Below are positions 1-5,282 of a DNA stretch of 6,454 nucleotides, piece after piece (the first letter of the stretch is position 1; each line of letters starts with the position of its first letter). The notes beneath the pieces were generated by a model, which made no database searches, had not been told where the DNA came from, and was given only the letters and a program-made list of their open reading frames with translations. Origin of the DNA: CAZOKZ01 sp964580585 (GTDB taxonomy: Bacteria > Sumerlaeota > Sumerlaeia > SLMS01 > JAHLLQ01); contig CAZOKZ010000117.1 of NCBI GenBank assembly GCA_964580585.1, forward strand, positions 1 to 6,454, written 5' to 3'. Position numbers and translations under genes: made by a program.

Positions 1-1229
1 TGGCGGGTGCGATGATCGGCGGAAAGCGAGACTTCGGTTGTTTGCCCGCGATGTAAATTAACTCCCAATGTTAATTCGTGGCCGTGGCAAATGGGCGGGG
101 CCGGGCGCGAGGCGGTGCGCGTGCGATGCAGAGCGTCGAGCTGCACGCTATCGTCGGGCAAATGCACGAGCGAACATAGTTCGAGACTGTTAATTAACAT
201 TCCGGTGCGACAGGATTTGCGATCCAGGATGTCTATCCAATGTTGCTGCGTATCATAGTTTGAATCGTCGAGCGGGATGAATTCGTTGCCCAGCGGATAG
301 CTGAACTGATCGAGCGCTCCAGTCATCCCTCGCAGCAGTTGAAACAACCGTTCTTGATTCAGCGTGGCGGCTCCAAGCCGCACGCACGCGGCAAACAAGG
401 GGCGGCTGATTTTCTTGCGTGTCAGGGAAATGAAGTCGGGTTCGTTACCGAACACCGGCGTGCCGTCGTCGAACGTCACCGCGTGAGCCAAACTTTCCGC
501 CCAGGGATTTTCAACTGGTTGAAACAGGACTTGAACAAAGGCGAATTCTTCGCTGCCCAGCGCGCTCATTGGACCGAAGAGCCCCATCAGCGGATCGGAT
601 GCGAGGTCTTTGTACATCCGAAGCGGGAGCATGCATTCGTGCGACAAACCAATGTCCACCATGTAGCTGACTTCGCTCCCGTAACGTTCCAGAAAATGAA
701 TAAAGGTGGGTTGATCGCGCAGAATGCCGACCGACGGAAAAAATGTGGCGAGTTGCTGTGTAACCAAATGTTCGTCTTCCGCTCGGCAAACGATTTGCAG
801 ACGAATATGCCCGGAAATAGCGAGGATTTCAAAGCTTAGAGCATATCGCGCACCGCTCAAAGCGAGCAAAAACTGCTCGGTCAAATCATGCTTGAGATTT
901 AGTTCGCTCGGTAAATTAAACACCAACTCGACGCAATCGCGCGGCGCGTTGTCCGGCATTGGTTCAGGTTCTTCAGTCAAATATCGAACCAACTCCGGGT
1001 CGAGGGACGGAGGTCGAACCGGAGTTGGTTTTGGTGGGAGCAAGCGTTCGAGCAGCGATGGTCTGCGTCCGTCGTCTTGAATGGGGACGGAGCTAGTCAG
1101 CGGTAAAAATACAAACGGACGAAACGGCGGTTCGAGCGCAACCGGTTGGCCGTACACTTGCCAACCGCGCCCGCGCTGCTCCCAGGCGTAGAATTGCTCG
1201 GTGAGCGTTTGCACCAGCGGTTGCGACAT
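1..1229 (-). CDS. Conjugation-type TraG/VirD4/HerA-like ATPase, N-terminal part (runs off the left edge)
   Basis: One uninterrupted minus-strand frame runs from ATG at 1229-1227 to the window edge, giving 409 codons of an incomplete gene. The protein starts MSQPLVQTLTEQFYAWEQ and has a proline-rich stretch at about residues 65-76. A long alpha/beta region follows, with SRPLFAACVRLGAAT near 275-289, GNEFIPL near 314-320, and the segments RTGMLINSLELCSLVHLP (341-358) and LGVNLHRGQTTEVSLS (388-403). In the large TraG/HerA-like conjugation ATPases, segments of this kind come immediately before the Walker A loop, so the nucleotide-binding half should lie just outside the window. These proteins couple ATP hydrolysis to moving DNA through a membrane channel. 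The start lies 8 bases after the stop of the membrane-protein gene, so the two are probably co-transcribed; the Shine-Dalgarno match is weak. The family call rests on remembered motifs, and the P-loop itself is not visible. An unusual inverted repeat sits inside the gene at 987-1030. Confidence 0.75.
   Translation of the reverse strand, partial: MSQPLVQTLTEQFYAWEQRGRGWQVYGQPVALEPPFRPFVFLPLTSSVPIQDDGRRPSLLERLLPPKPTPVRPPSLDPELVRYLTEEPEPMPDNAPRDCVELVFNLPSELNLKHDLTEQFLLALSGARYALSFEILAISGHIRLQIVCRAEDEHLVTQQLATFFPSVGILRDQPTFIHFLERYGSEVSYMVDIGLSHECMLPLRMYKDLASDPLMGLFGPMSALGSEEFAFVQVLFQPVENPWAESLAHAVTFDDGTPVFGNEPDFISLTRKKISRPLFAACVRLGAATLNQERLFQLLRGMTGALDQFSYPLGNEFIPLDDSNYDTQQHWIDILDRKSCRTGMLINSLELCSLVHLPDDSVQLDALHRTRTASRPAPPICHGHELTLGVNLHRGQTTEVSLSADHRTR
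987..1030. repeat. Perfect 12-bp inverted repeat with 20-base spacer, inside a coding region
   Basis: The left arm AACCAACTCCGG (987-998) and right arm CCGGAGTTGGTT (1019-1030) are exact reverse complements. After a single mismatch, TCGA at 1000-1003 can pair with TCGA at 1014-1017, leaving a 10-base loop that contains GGGACGGAG. The minus-strand reading encodes the proline-rich linker of the ATPase (about residues 67-81, PTPVRPPSLDPEL) without breaking the frame. It may be a palindromic repeat element tolerated in a flexible linker; that interpretation is inference. Confidence 0.7.
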
Positions 1230-1237
1230 CGTTCACA

Positions 1238-1864
1238 TCACCGCTTGAACAAATCGCGCATGATCGGTTTTCGCGCGTCGTCGGTAATGCGTTCCAGGTT
1301 TTGCGTCTTGGTCATCGAATCAATCACTTCCATCACCGCTGCGTGGACTGCCGTTTGATACATGATGCGCGTGTCGGTTCGGTAGTATGTTTCGGGTAAA
1401 AACAAAATTCGCCAGGACAACCCGAGCAGCGGTATGGCAAGCAAATACGGCGCGAGGCGCATCTCGCGGCCAATGATAACCCACCCAATGAACAGGTACA
1501 AAATCGGCAAGATAATGAGTGCGAATATATTGGTCAGCAAAAGCAGGGCGAAAAGCAGAATGGTCATGATAATTGTGGGGCCAATGGGTGATGGCTGAAT
1601 CAGCCCAAGCCACCATGAGAAGAAGAATCCCTTGCCAAACGGCGCACCGCAGATGTCCATCACGAATTGGCCCCGGCGGACCCGCAGATACTCGCGGTTG
1701 CCCGAGAGAAAGCCGCTTTCCTTCCAGAGCGTGCGATGGATCATCACATTCGGGATTGCGCGCGCATCGACAGCGCGTTCGACCGAATCGTAGTATTCCC
1801 GCGACGCAGCCTGCATGCCTTCAAACAAGAAATCCCAATGCCCGAGCGGTTCGATGCGCGCCAT
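1238..1864 (-). CDS. Membrane protein of unknown function, upstream of the conjugation-type ATPase
   Basis: The protein has 208 residues from ATG at 1864-1862. This start is preferred over the ATG 12 bases upstream (1876) because GGAGG lies five bases before it. The N-terminal 90 residues are soluble and aromatic-rich (GHWDFLFEGMQ, REYYDSVE, then ICGAPFGKGFFFSWWLGL at about 71-88). A strongly hydrophobic block follows at about 97-132, probably one long or two closely spaced membrane segments, and another at about 138-156. The C-terminal 50 residues are charged (TKTQNLERITDDARKPIMRD). No enzymatic motif is visible. The gene is followed after 8 bases by the TraG/HerA-like ATPase, so it is likely a membrane partner or channel component for that ATPase. 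This role is inferred only from position and topology; I do not recognise a named family. Confidence 0.8.
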   Translation of the reverse strand: MARIEPLGHWDFLFEGMQAASREYYDSVERAVDARAIPNVMIHRTLWKESGFLSGNREYLRVRRGQFVMDICGAPFGKGFFFSWWLGLIQPSPIGPTIIMTILLFALLLLTNIFALIILPILYLFIGWVIIGREMRLAPYLLAIPLLGLSWRILFLPETYYRTDTRIMYQTAVHAAVMEVIDSMTKTQNLERITDDARKPIMRDLFKR

Positions 1865-1950
1865 GGCCGCCTCCATCAGTATCGATATTAAATCAGTTTT
1901 GTTATGATTGAAGACATACACGTCTTTGCATATCGGGCAAGGAAAAAGTA
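1865..1950. promoter_or_regulatory. Divergent promoter region between the membrane-protein operon and the plus-strand pair
   Basis: This 86-base AT-rich gap separates two divergent starts, so it should carry promoters for both directions. Plus-strand TATGAT at about 1903-1908 is a possible -10 box, but no good -35 box lies at standard spacing. A small inverted repeat, AAGAC (1911-1915) and GTCTT (1922-1926) with a 6-base spacer, lies just downstream and could be an operator. Support is mainly positional. Confidence 0.4.
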
Positions 1951-2364
1951 GTGGGCAAAATCGATTTGAAAAAAGACGGATACAAGCGGATTGCCAAAGA
2001 GAACGGGTTGTGCTACTTCCGCAAATCACAAGGTGCGAGTGATACGACCCCTTCGCACCAATCGACAACAGTGAGGAAAACAGCCTTCGCAAACAAACAC
2101 ACTCCCCAAATCACGGACATTGATTCGCTACCGACGAGAGACATCAACGCTCACCTCGAATATCTCGGCAGTGAGTATGACATTCTGGAATATTTCCTGA
2201 TTTTACCCTTCGAGCATCCGCTTGTTACCGCCGGAATCGAAGAAATTTCCGACATTCAGATTTTGACGGCGGCAGGTTTGAAGATGCGCCCCGGCGTCTC
2301 GGCATTGTTTGAAGGCCCGACGTGCGATTGGCAAATCGCGTTTCGACGCAGGCAAGTGCGATGA
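1951..2364 (+). CDS. Hypothetical protein, unrecognised (137 residues)
   Basis: The start is a GTG codon preceded by AAGGA with seven bases of spacing; an in-frame stop at 1909-1911 limits extension upstream. The N-terminus is basic (MGKIDLKKDGYKRIAKENG), the middle is polar and probably disordered (serine, threonine, glutamine and histidine around residues 28-55), and the C-terminal half is compact and mixed (YLGSEYDILEYFLILPFEHP, then GIEEISDIQILTAAGLKM), ending in a basic tail. No catalytic motif or known domain is recognised. It does not resemble HicA, the usual partner of the HicB-like protein encoded 22 bases downstream, with which it is probably co-transcribed. Codon use looks coding throughout. 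It could be an unknown partner of the HicB-like protein or an unrelated accessory gene. Confidence 0.6.
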   Translation: MGKIDLKKDGYKRIAKENGLCYFRKSQGASDTTPSHQSTTVRKTAFANKHTPQITDIDSLPTRDINAHLEYLGSEYDILEYFLILPFEHPLVTAGIEEISDIQILTAAGLKMRPGVSALFEGPTCDWQIAFRRRQVR

Positions 2365-2386
2365 CATCACGCAAGGAGCAGCATCC

Positions 2387-2572
2387 ATGGAATCAGAGAA
2401 ATTTCCAATCGTGGTCGAGCAAGACGAGGATGTCTGGCGTGCCTATGTCCCCGGCCTTGAATCGCGCGGAGCGTCAACCTGGGGATATACCAAAGTGGAA
2501 GCCTTGAACAACATCCAGGAAGTCATGCGGATGATCGGCGAAGAACTTGCCGAGGAAGGCAAGTTGCCCTGA
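2387..2572 (+). CDS. HicB-like antitoxin-family protein, apparently without HicA
   Basis: This 61-residue protein starts at the ATG at 2387-2389; AAGGAG lies eight bases upstream and decides this start over an in-frame ATG 78 bases earlier. The order FPIVVEQDEDVWRAYVPGLE, then GASTWGYTKVEALNNIQEVM, matches the small beta-beta-alpha HicB fold. In that fold an N-terminal pair of strands is followed by a GxTxxEAxxNI-type helix, and the chain here ends after EEGKLP. Known HicB proteins neutralise the HicA mRNA interferase and often repress their own operon. No C-terminal DNA-binding (helix-turn-helix or ribbon-helix-helix) extension is present, and no HicA-like gene (about 60-80 residues) lies on either side. 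It may therefore be a solitary HicB-like protein, or the upstream unrecognised gene may be its partner. Confidence 0.8.
   Translation: MESEKFPIVVEQDEDVWRAYVPGLESRGASTWGYTKVEALNNIQEVMRMIGEELAEEGKLP
2544..2565 (+). repeat. Perfect 8-bp hairpin at the 3' end of the hicB-like gene
   Basis: AACTTGCC (2544-2551) and GGCAAGTT (2558-2565) are exact reverse complements separated by a 6-base loop, ending five bases before the stop codon. No T-tract follows directly, so a classical intrinsic terminator is unlikely. It could stabilise the 3' end of the transcript or be chance within coding sequence. Confidence 0.35.
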
Positions 2573-2650
2573 ACGGTTGGGAAGCGAGTTTTACGGAAAC
2601 TTGAAATGGCATCGGAGATGAAACGTTTGTATCAACAACCGCGTCAGGTT

Positions 2651-2857
2651 TCATTGTTTCGGCGTGTCCTCCGAACGGATTTCATGGAGGAACGCAAGTA
2701 GTTCCTCGTCCGTTTCGTCGGACTTGCAGGTGGTTGCGAGTAAGCGGTCGATGTCGAACTCCGGCACGCCTTGTTGCTTGCGCAACAGGGCAAGCCGCGC
2801 TCGTGCGGCTAAAACCCGCTCGGATTGCGAAAACCCGGATTCTTGGATGGTCGCCAT
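2651..2857 (-). CDS. Small hypothetical protein (68 residues)
   Basis: The start ATG at 2857-2855 is preceded by AAGGAG with nine bases of spacing, and a TATAAT box lies about 70 bases upstream, so this short gene is probably real. The protein is soluble, alanine- and arginine-rich in a helical N-terminal half (SERVLAARARLALLRKQQG), and acidic towards the end (SDETDEELLAFLHEIRSED). No cysteine pairs beyond a single Cys, no membrane segment and no catalytic motif are seen. Its size and composition resemble small antitoxin or adaptor proteins, but no toxin gene fits in the 78 bases downstream, where it converges on the HicB-like gene. Function unknown. Confidence 0.65.
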   Translation of the reverse strand: MATIQESGFSQSERVLAARARLALLRKQQGVPEFDIDRLLATTCKSDETDEELLAFLHEIRSEDTPKQ

Positions 2858-2882
2858 TGGAATGGTCTCCTTGATGGAATGT

Positions 2883-2912
2883 GCAATGTGAGGAAAATCC
2901 TCAGTTGATTGC
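2883..2912 (-). promoter_or_regulatory. Hairpin at the predicted 5' end of the 68-residue gene's transcript
   Basis: TGAGGA (2889-2894) and TCCTCA (2898-2903) pair around a 3-base loop, and outer arms GCAAT (2883-2887) and ATTGC (2908-2912) extend the structure across small internal loops. It lies between the TATAAT box and the ribosome-binding site of the minus-strand gene, starting only a few bases after the expected transcription start. It could be an operator or a stabilising 5' stem. Confidence 0.4.
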
Positions 2913-2925
2913 AGATTACCATGTC

Positions 2926-2953
2926 ATTATATCTCAAGCAAGAAGCGGTCTAA
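2926..2953 (-). promoter_or_regulatory. Candidate sigma-70-type promoter for the 68-residue gene
   Basis: The minus strand reads TATAAT at 2931-2926, an exact -10 consensus. The -35 element is weak: TAGACC at 2952-2947 matches TTGACA at four of six positions but with only 15 bases of spacing. The expected transcription start is near 2919, giving a leader of about 60 bases before the ATG at 2857. Confidence 0.5.
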
Positions 2954-3040
2954 TGAGACGCATCCTGCCTTCCTGATGATACCTATCACCAGAATCCGGC
3001 CATGGCAAGTCCTGAGAACGGGTTTGCTTATTCCGGGGCA

Positions 3041-4285
3041 TTATTCACCAGGAGAAATCGTCTGCGCGCTGAACGGCTTGGAAACCACGCCGTCGATCAT
3101 CAGTTTCAGGTACATGTTGTAGTTCGGCAAACTCACCAAATCCAACATGGTAATTTCAGGATAGAATTCTTTTGCCAGCAGTTCGGCATCGGCCAGTCCT
3201 AATCGAAATGAAATGATGGTACCGACATTGCCGAGAATGGCGTCGCGTAACTCCACCGACAGTTGCGTCATGAACTGATGCGCCAGAATGAGCGCGAAAC
3301 GGTACTTGCGCAGTTCGGAGAGCATCATCGCCAGTTCCAGCGTCGTGTAGCCGGGAAATTCGTCTAAGTAGCAGGCAAAATCGCGGCGATCCGCCTCCGG
3401 CTGATCCGCGCGGCTGAGTGCCGCCATGGCGAGGCGAGACAAAATCAACGCCCCGAGCAGCCGCGACGAATCGTACCCGAGCTTGCCTTTCGACAAGTTG
3501 AACAGCAGGATTTTGCCCCCATCCATGGACGCGCGAAAGGGCAGGCTGGACTTGGGTTGGTTGAGAATGCGGTTCAAAATGGGATCGGCCACAAACGCGC
3601 CAACCTTGTTTTGAATCGGTGCGATGGCTTCGCCGCGCAGGCGGGCCGGATAGCTGGCGAATTCCTTCAGCCAAAAGGTTTTCACCGCTTCGTTGGTAAG
3701 TTTCGCGGCCACTTGTACGCGGTAGCGGTCGTCGAGTAGCAGCTTCAAAATATCCGCCAATGTCGCGCCGTCGGTTTCAAGAAGCGCCAAAATGCACATG
3801 CGCAGAATGTGCTCCAGGCGCGGCCCCCAGGAGTCTTGCCAGATGGTGCGAAACGCGCCGAGCAACGCCGACGCGGCCAACGATTGTTTGGATGGCGGCA
3901 CGCGCTCCAGCGGATTGAACGACAAATCGAGGGACGGAGACCCCGCGTCGAAATAGATGAGGTCTTTTTTGCGTGCGGCGGGAATTTGATCGCGGATGCT
4001 TTCTGCCAGATCGCCGTGCGGGTCAATGAGTGCAAAACCGCGCCTCTGGGCGGCGTCTTGCAAGCACATTGTTTTAATCAGCGTCGATTTGCCGACACCA
4101 GTTTTTCCGATGACGTAACAATGGGCGCGGCGGTCGGCCTGCTTGATGCCGAAAATTTGCCGTTGGTTGCGGAAATTCGTTTCGGCAAAAATGGTGATCG
4201 GATTGTCGGGTGTGGGTGTCATGCCTTTCAGCATAGCAGGGACGAAGCGAGCCACAAGGGGGACGGAGACGACAATCGCGGCCAT
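3041..4285 (-). CDS. VirD4/TraG-like conjugative coupling ATPase (TraM-recognition-type)
   Basis: This complete 414-residue P-loop ATPase has Walker A GKTGVGKS at residues 60-67 after AHCYVIG, the strand-loop LIDPHGDL at 86-93, and SWGPRLEHILRMC at 152-164. The segment ILLFNLSKGKLGYDSSRLLG lies at 259-278, Walker B ACYLDEFPGY at 304-313, and a glutamine motif AHQFMTQL at 335-342. This order is typical of type IV coupling/TraG-like ATPases of conjugative elements, which pump DNA or protein substrates through a secretion channel; HerA translocases share the core. A hydrophobic segment at residues 1-20 may anchor it in the membrane. ATG at 4285 is the first standard start; AAAGG lies eight bases upstream. 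It is shorter than many TraG proteins and lacks a long transmembrane domain. It is divergent from the SWIM-nuclease operon, with 91 bases between the starts. HerA-like DNA-end processing is an alternative role. Confidence 0.88.
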   Translation of the reverse strand: MAAIVVSVPLVARFVPAMLKGMTPTPDNPITIFAETNFRNQRQIFGIKQADRRAHCYVIGKTGVGKSTLIKTMCLQDAAQRRGFALIDPHGDLAESIRDQIPAARKKDLIYFDAGSPSLDLSFNPLERVPPSKQSLAASALLGAFRTIWQDSWGPRLEHILRMCILALLETDGATLADILKLLLDDRYRVQVAAKLTNEAVKTFWLKEFASYPARLRGEAIAPIQNKVGAFVADPILNRILNQPKSSLPFRASMDGGKILLFNLSKGKLGYDSSRLLGALILSRLAMAALSRADQPEADRRDFACYLDEFPGYTTLELAMMLSELRKYRFALILAHQFMTQLSVELRDAILGNVGTIISFRLGLADAELLAKEFYPEITMLDLVSLPNYNMYLKLMIDGVVSKPFSAQTISPGE

Positions 4286-4376
4286 TTTCGCGGCCTTTGC
4301 GAAGATGGTGAGGTGCGCGATGATGACAATGAAGACTTGTTCTTTTCATCATCACATCGTCACATGGAGGTCTATC
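4286..4376. promoter_or_regulatory. Divergent intergenic region with imperfect hairpin (4319-4353)
   Basis: This 91-base gap lies between the divergent starts of the ATPase and the SWIM protein. GATGATGA (4319-4326) is exactly complementary to TCATCATC (4346-4353), and inside it GAAGA (4331-4335) can pair with TCTTT (4341-4345, one G-T pair), leaving a 4-base bulge and a 5-base loop. No convincing -10/-35 pair was found. A shared operator is possible. GGAGG at 4366-4370, six bases before the ATG at 4377, is the ribosome-binding site of the SWIM gene. Confidence 0.4.
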
Positions 4377-5282
4377 ATGACAACTGCCACGCAACCGAAT
4401 GGAAATGGCAGCAAGGCCGACGTACTCGTCGGACAGAAAACCGACCACGGCATTGTGGTTCATTCGCCGTCCAATCCCGCCGTCACGTATCTGGTGACGG
4501 GCACGAAAGAGCGCCCGCATTGCACGTGCGGGGCATTCCAAGCCCTCAAACATCAACCGCAATTCCGGTGCGATCACATCAAGGCCGTCGAAGCCCAATT
4601 GCCGCTCGAAGCGGACCAGCAAGCTGAACCGTTCAACGCGGACGACTACCAGGATGAACCGGGCAACGCGCAGGAAGTGCCACCACCCAACACGCCGCCG
4701 ATGCTTACGCTCAAGCGCAGCATTAGCCCCGACGGGCGGATCGATTCGCTCTCTGTCGAGATCGCCTACCCACTCGCCAGCAAAAACAGCGAAGCAATTC
4801 TGACCGACGCCAAGCATGTGCTCTCGCTGCAAAACGCCATCGCGGACGACTTTCGCCGCGAGAACCCCGTTCCGCAACGCACCAACGGCCATCAAAACGG
4901 CAATGGACAGCATTCGAACGGAAACAGCTACAACAACCATCATCCAAACGGCAACGGCCACAACGGAAACGGTGCGCAGTATTCCGCGCCAGACGCTTCC
5001 GTTCCGGCCCATCTGCTCGACGTGGGAGGGATGAACACCCGGTACGGTTTTAAGCATTTCATCACCGTTCAAGTCAGCGACCAGCGCCTCAAACTCTTTG
5101 GCGCGAAAGCCAAACTGGGCGAGCACATCGCCGCCGCAGGCTATCCCGAACGCGGACAATATCTTGAAAACGGCACCCGGCTTGACCTGCCCTGCCGCGT
5201 CGTGCTTCAGCAGGCGGGCGGCAACAAGTACCCGACGATCACCCAGGTGCTTCCCGCGCACGGCAACGGAGCGCACCGATGA
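4377..5282 (+). CDS. SWIM zinc-finger protein with Asn/Gly-rich linker and novel C-terminal domain
   Basis: This 301-residue protein starts at the ATG six bases after GGAGG. A SWIM-type zinc motif is visible as CxC (Cys49, Cys51) and, 13 residues later, CxH (Cys65, His67), in HCTCGAF and RCDHIKAVEA. SWIM domains bind zinc and are associated with DNA or protein binding. A negatively charged, proline-rich stretch (about 80-108) follows, then a mixed alpha/beta region (about 109-162, TLKRSISPDGRIDSLSVEIAY), and a low-complexity linker of Asn, Gly, His and Gln (about 169-199). A compact C-terminal domain at about 222-295 contains YGFKHFITVQVSDQRLKLFG and ends KYPTITQVLP; its short strands could form a small beta barrel, which is a guess. 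The linker layout resembles tethered DNA-binding proteins. The stop overlaps the start of the nuclease gene (ATGA), implying translational coupling and a shared pathway, perhaps delivering the nuclease to DNA. Confidence 0.85.
   Translation: MTTATQPNGNGSKADVLVGQKTDHGIVVHSPSNPAVTYLVTGTKERPHCTCGAFQALKHQPQFRCDHIKAVEAQLPLEADQQAEPFNADDYQDEPGNAQEVPPPNTPPMLTLKRSISPDGRIDSLSVEIAYPLASKNSEAILTDAKHVLSLQNAIADDFRRENPVPQRTNGHQNGNGQHSNGNSYNNHHPNGNGHNGNGAQYSAPDASVPAHLLDVGGMNTRYGFKHFITVQVSDQRLKLFGAKAKLGEHIAAAGYPERGQYLENGTRLDLPCRVVLQQAGGNKYPTITQVLPAHGNGAHR

Noticed and set aside
339..839. 166-codon plus-strand open frame
   Set aside because: It is antisense to the uninterrupted minus-strand ATPase frame that spans 1-1229.
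1143..1167. Perfect 8-bp inverted repeat CGGTTGGC/GCCAACCG with 9-base spacer
   Set aside because: One or two such repeats are expected by chance in a window this long, and it lies within coding sequence.
1865..2092. 76-residue N-terminal extension of the membrane protein
   Set aside because: It would overlap the divergent 137-residue gene and reads as unrelated sequence; the ATG at 1864 has its own GGAGG.
2618..2654. 7-bp inverted repeat ATGAAAC/GTTTCAT in the convergent gap, considered as a bidirectional terminator
   Set aside because: The stem is weak and AT-rich, the 23-base loop is long, and there is no T-tract on either strand.
3809..4627. 272-codon plus-strand open frame across the ATPase and the SWIM start
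   Set aside because: It is antisense to a clear P-loop ATPase and out of frame with the SWIM gene, and no domain is recognisable.
4074..5276. 400-codon minus-strand open frame opposite the SWIM gene
   Set aside because: It is antisense to the SWIM gene and overlaps the start of the ATPase, has a low-complexity composition (Val/Arg runs mirroring the Asn/Gly linker) and shows no domain. The SWIM gene has GGAGG and a zinc motif.
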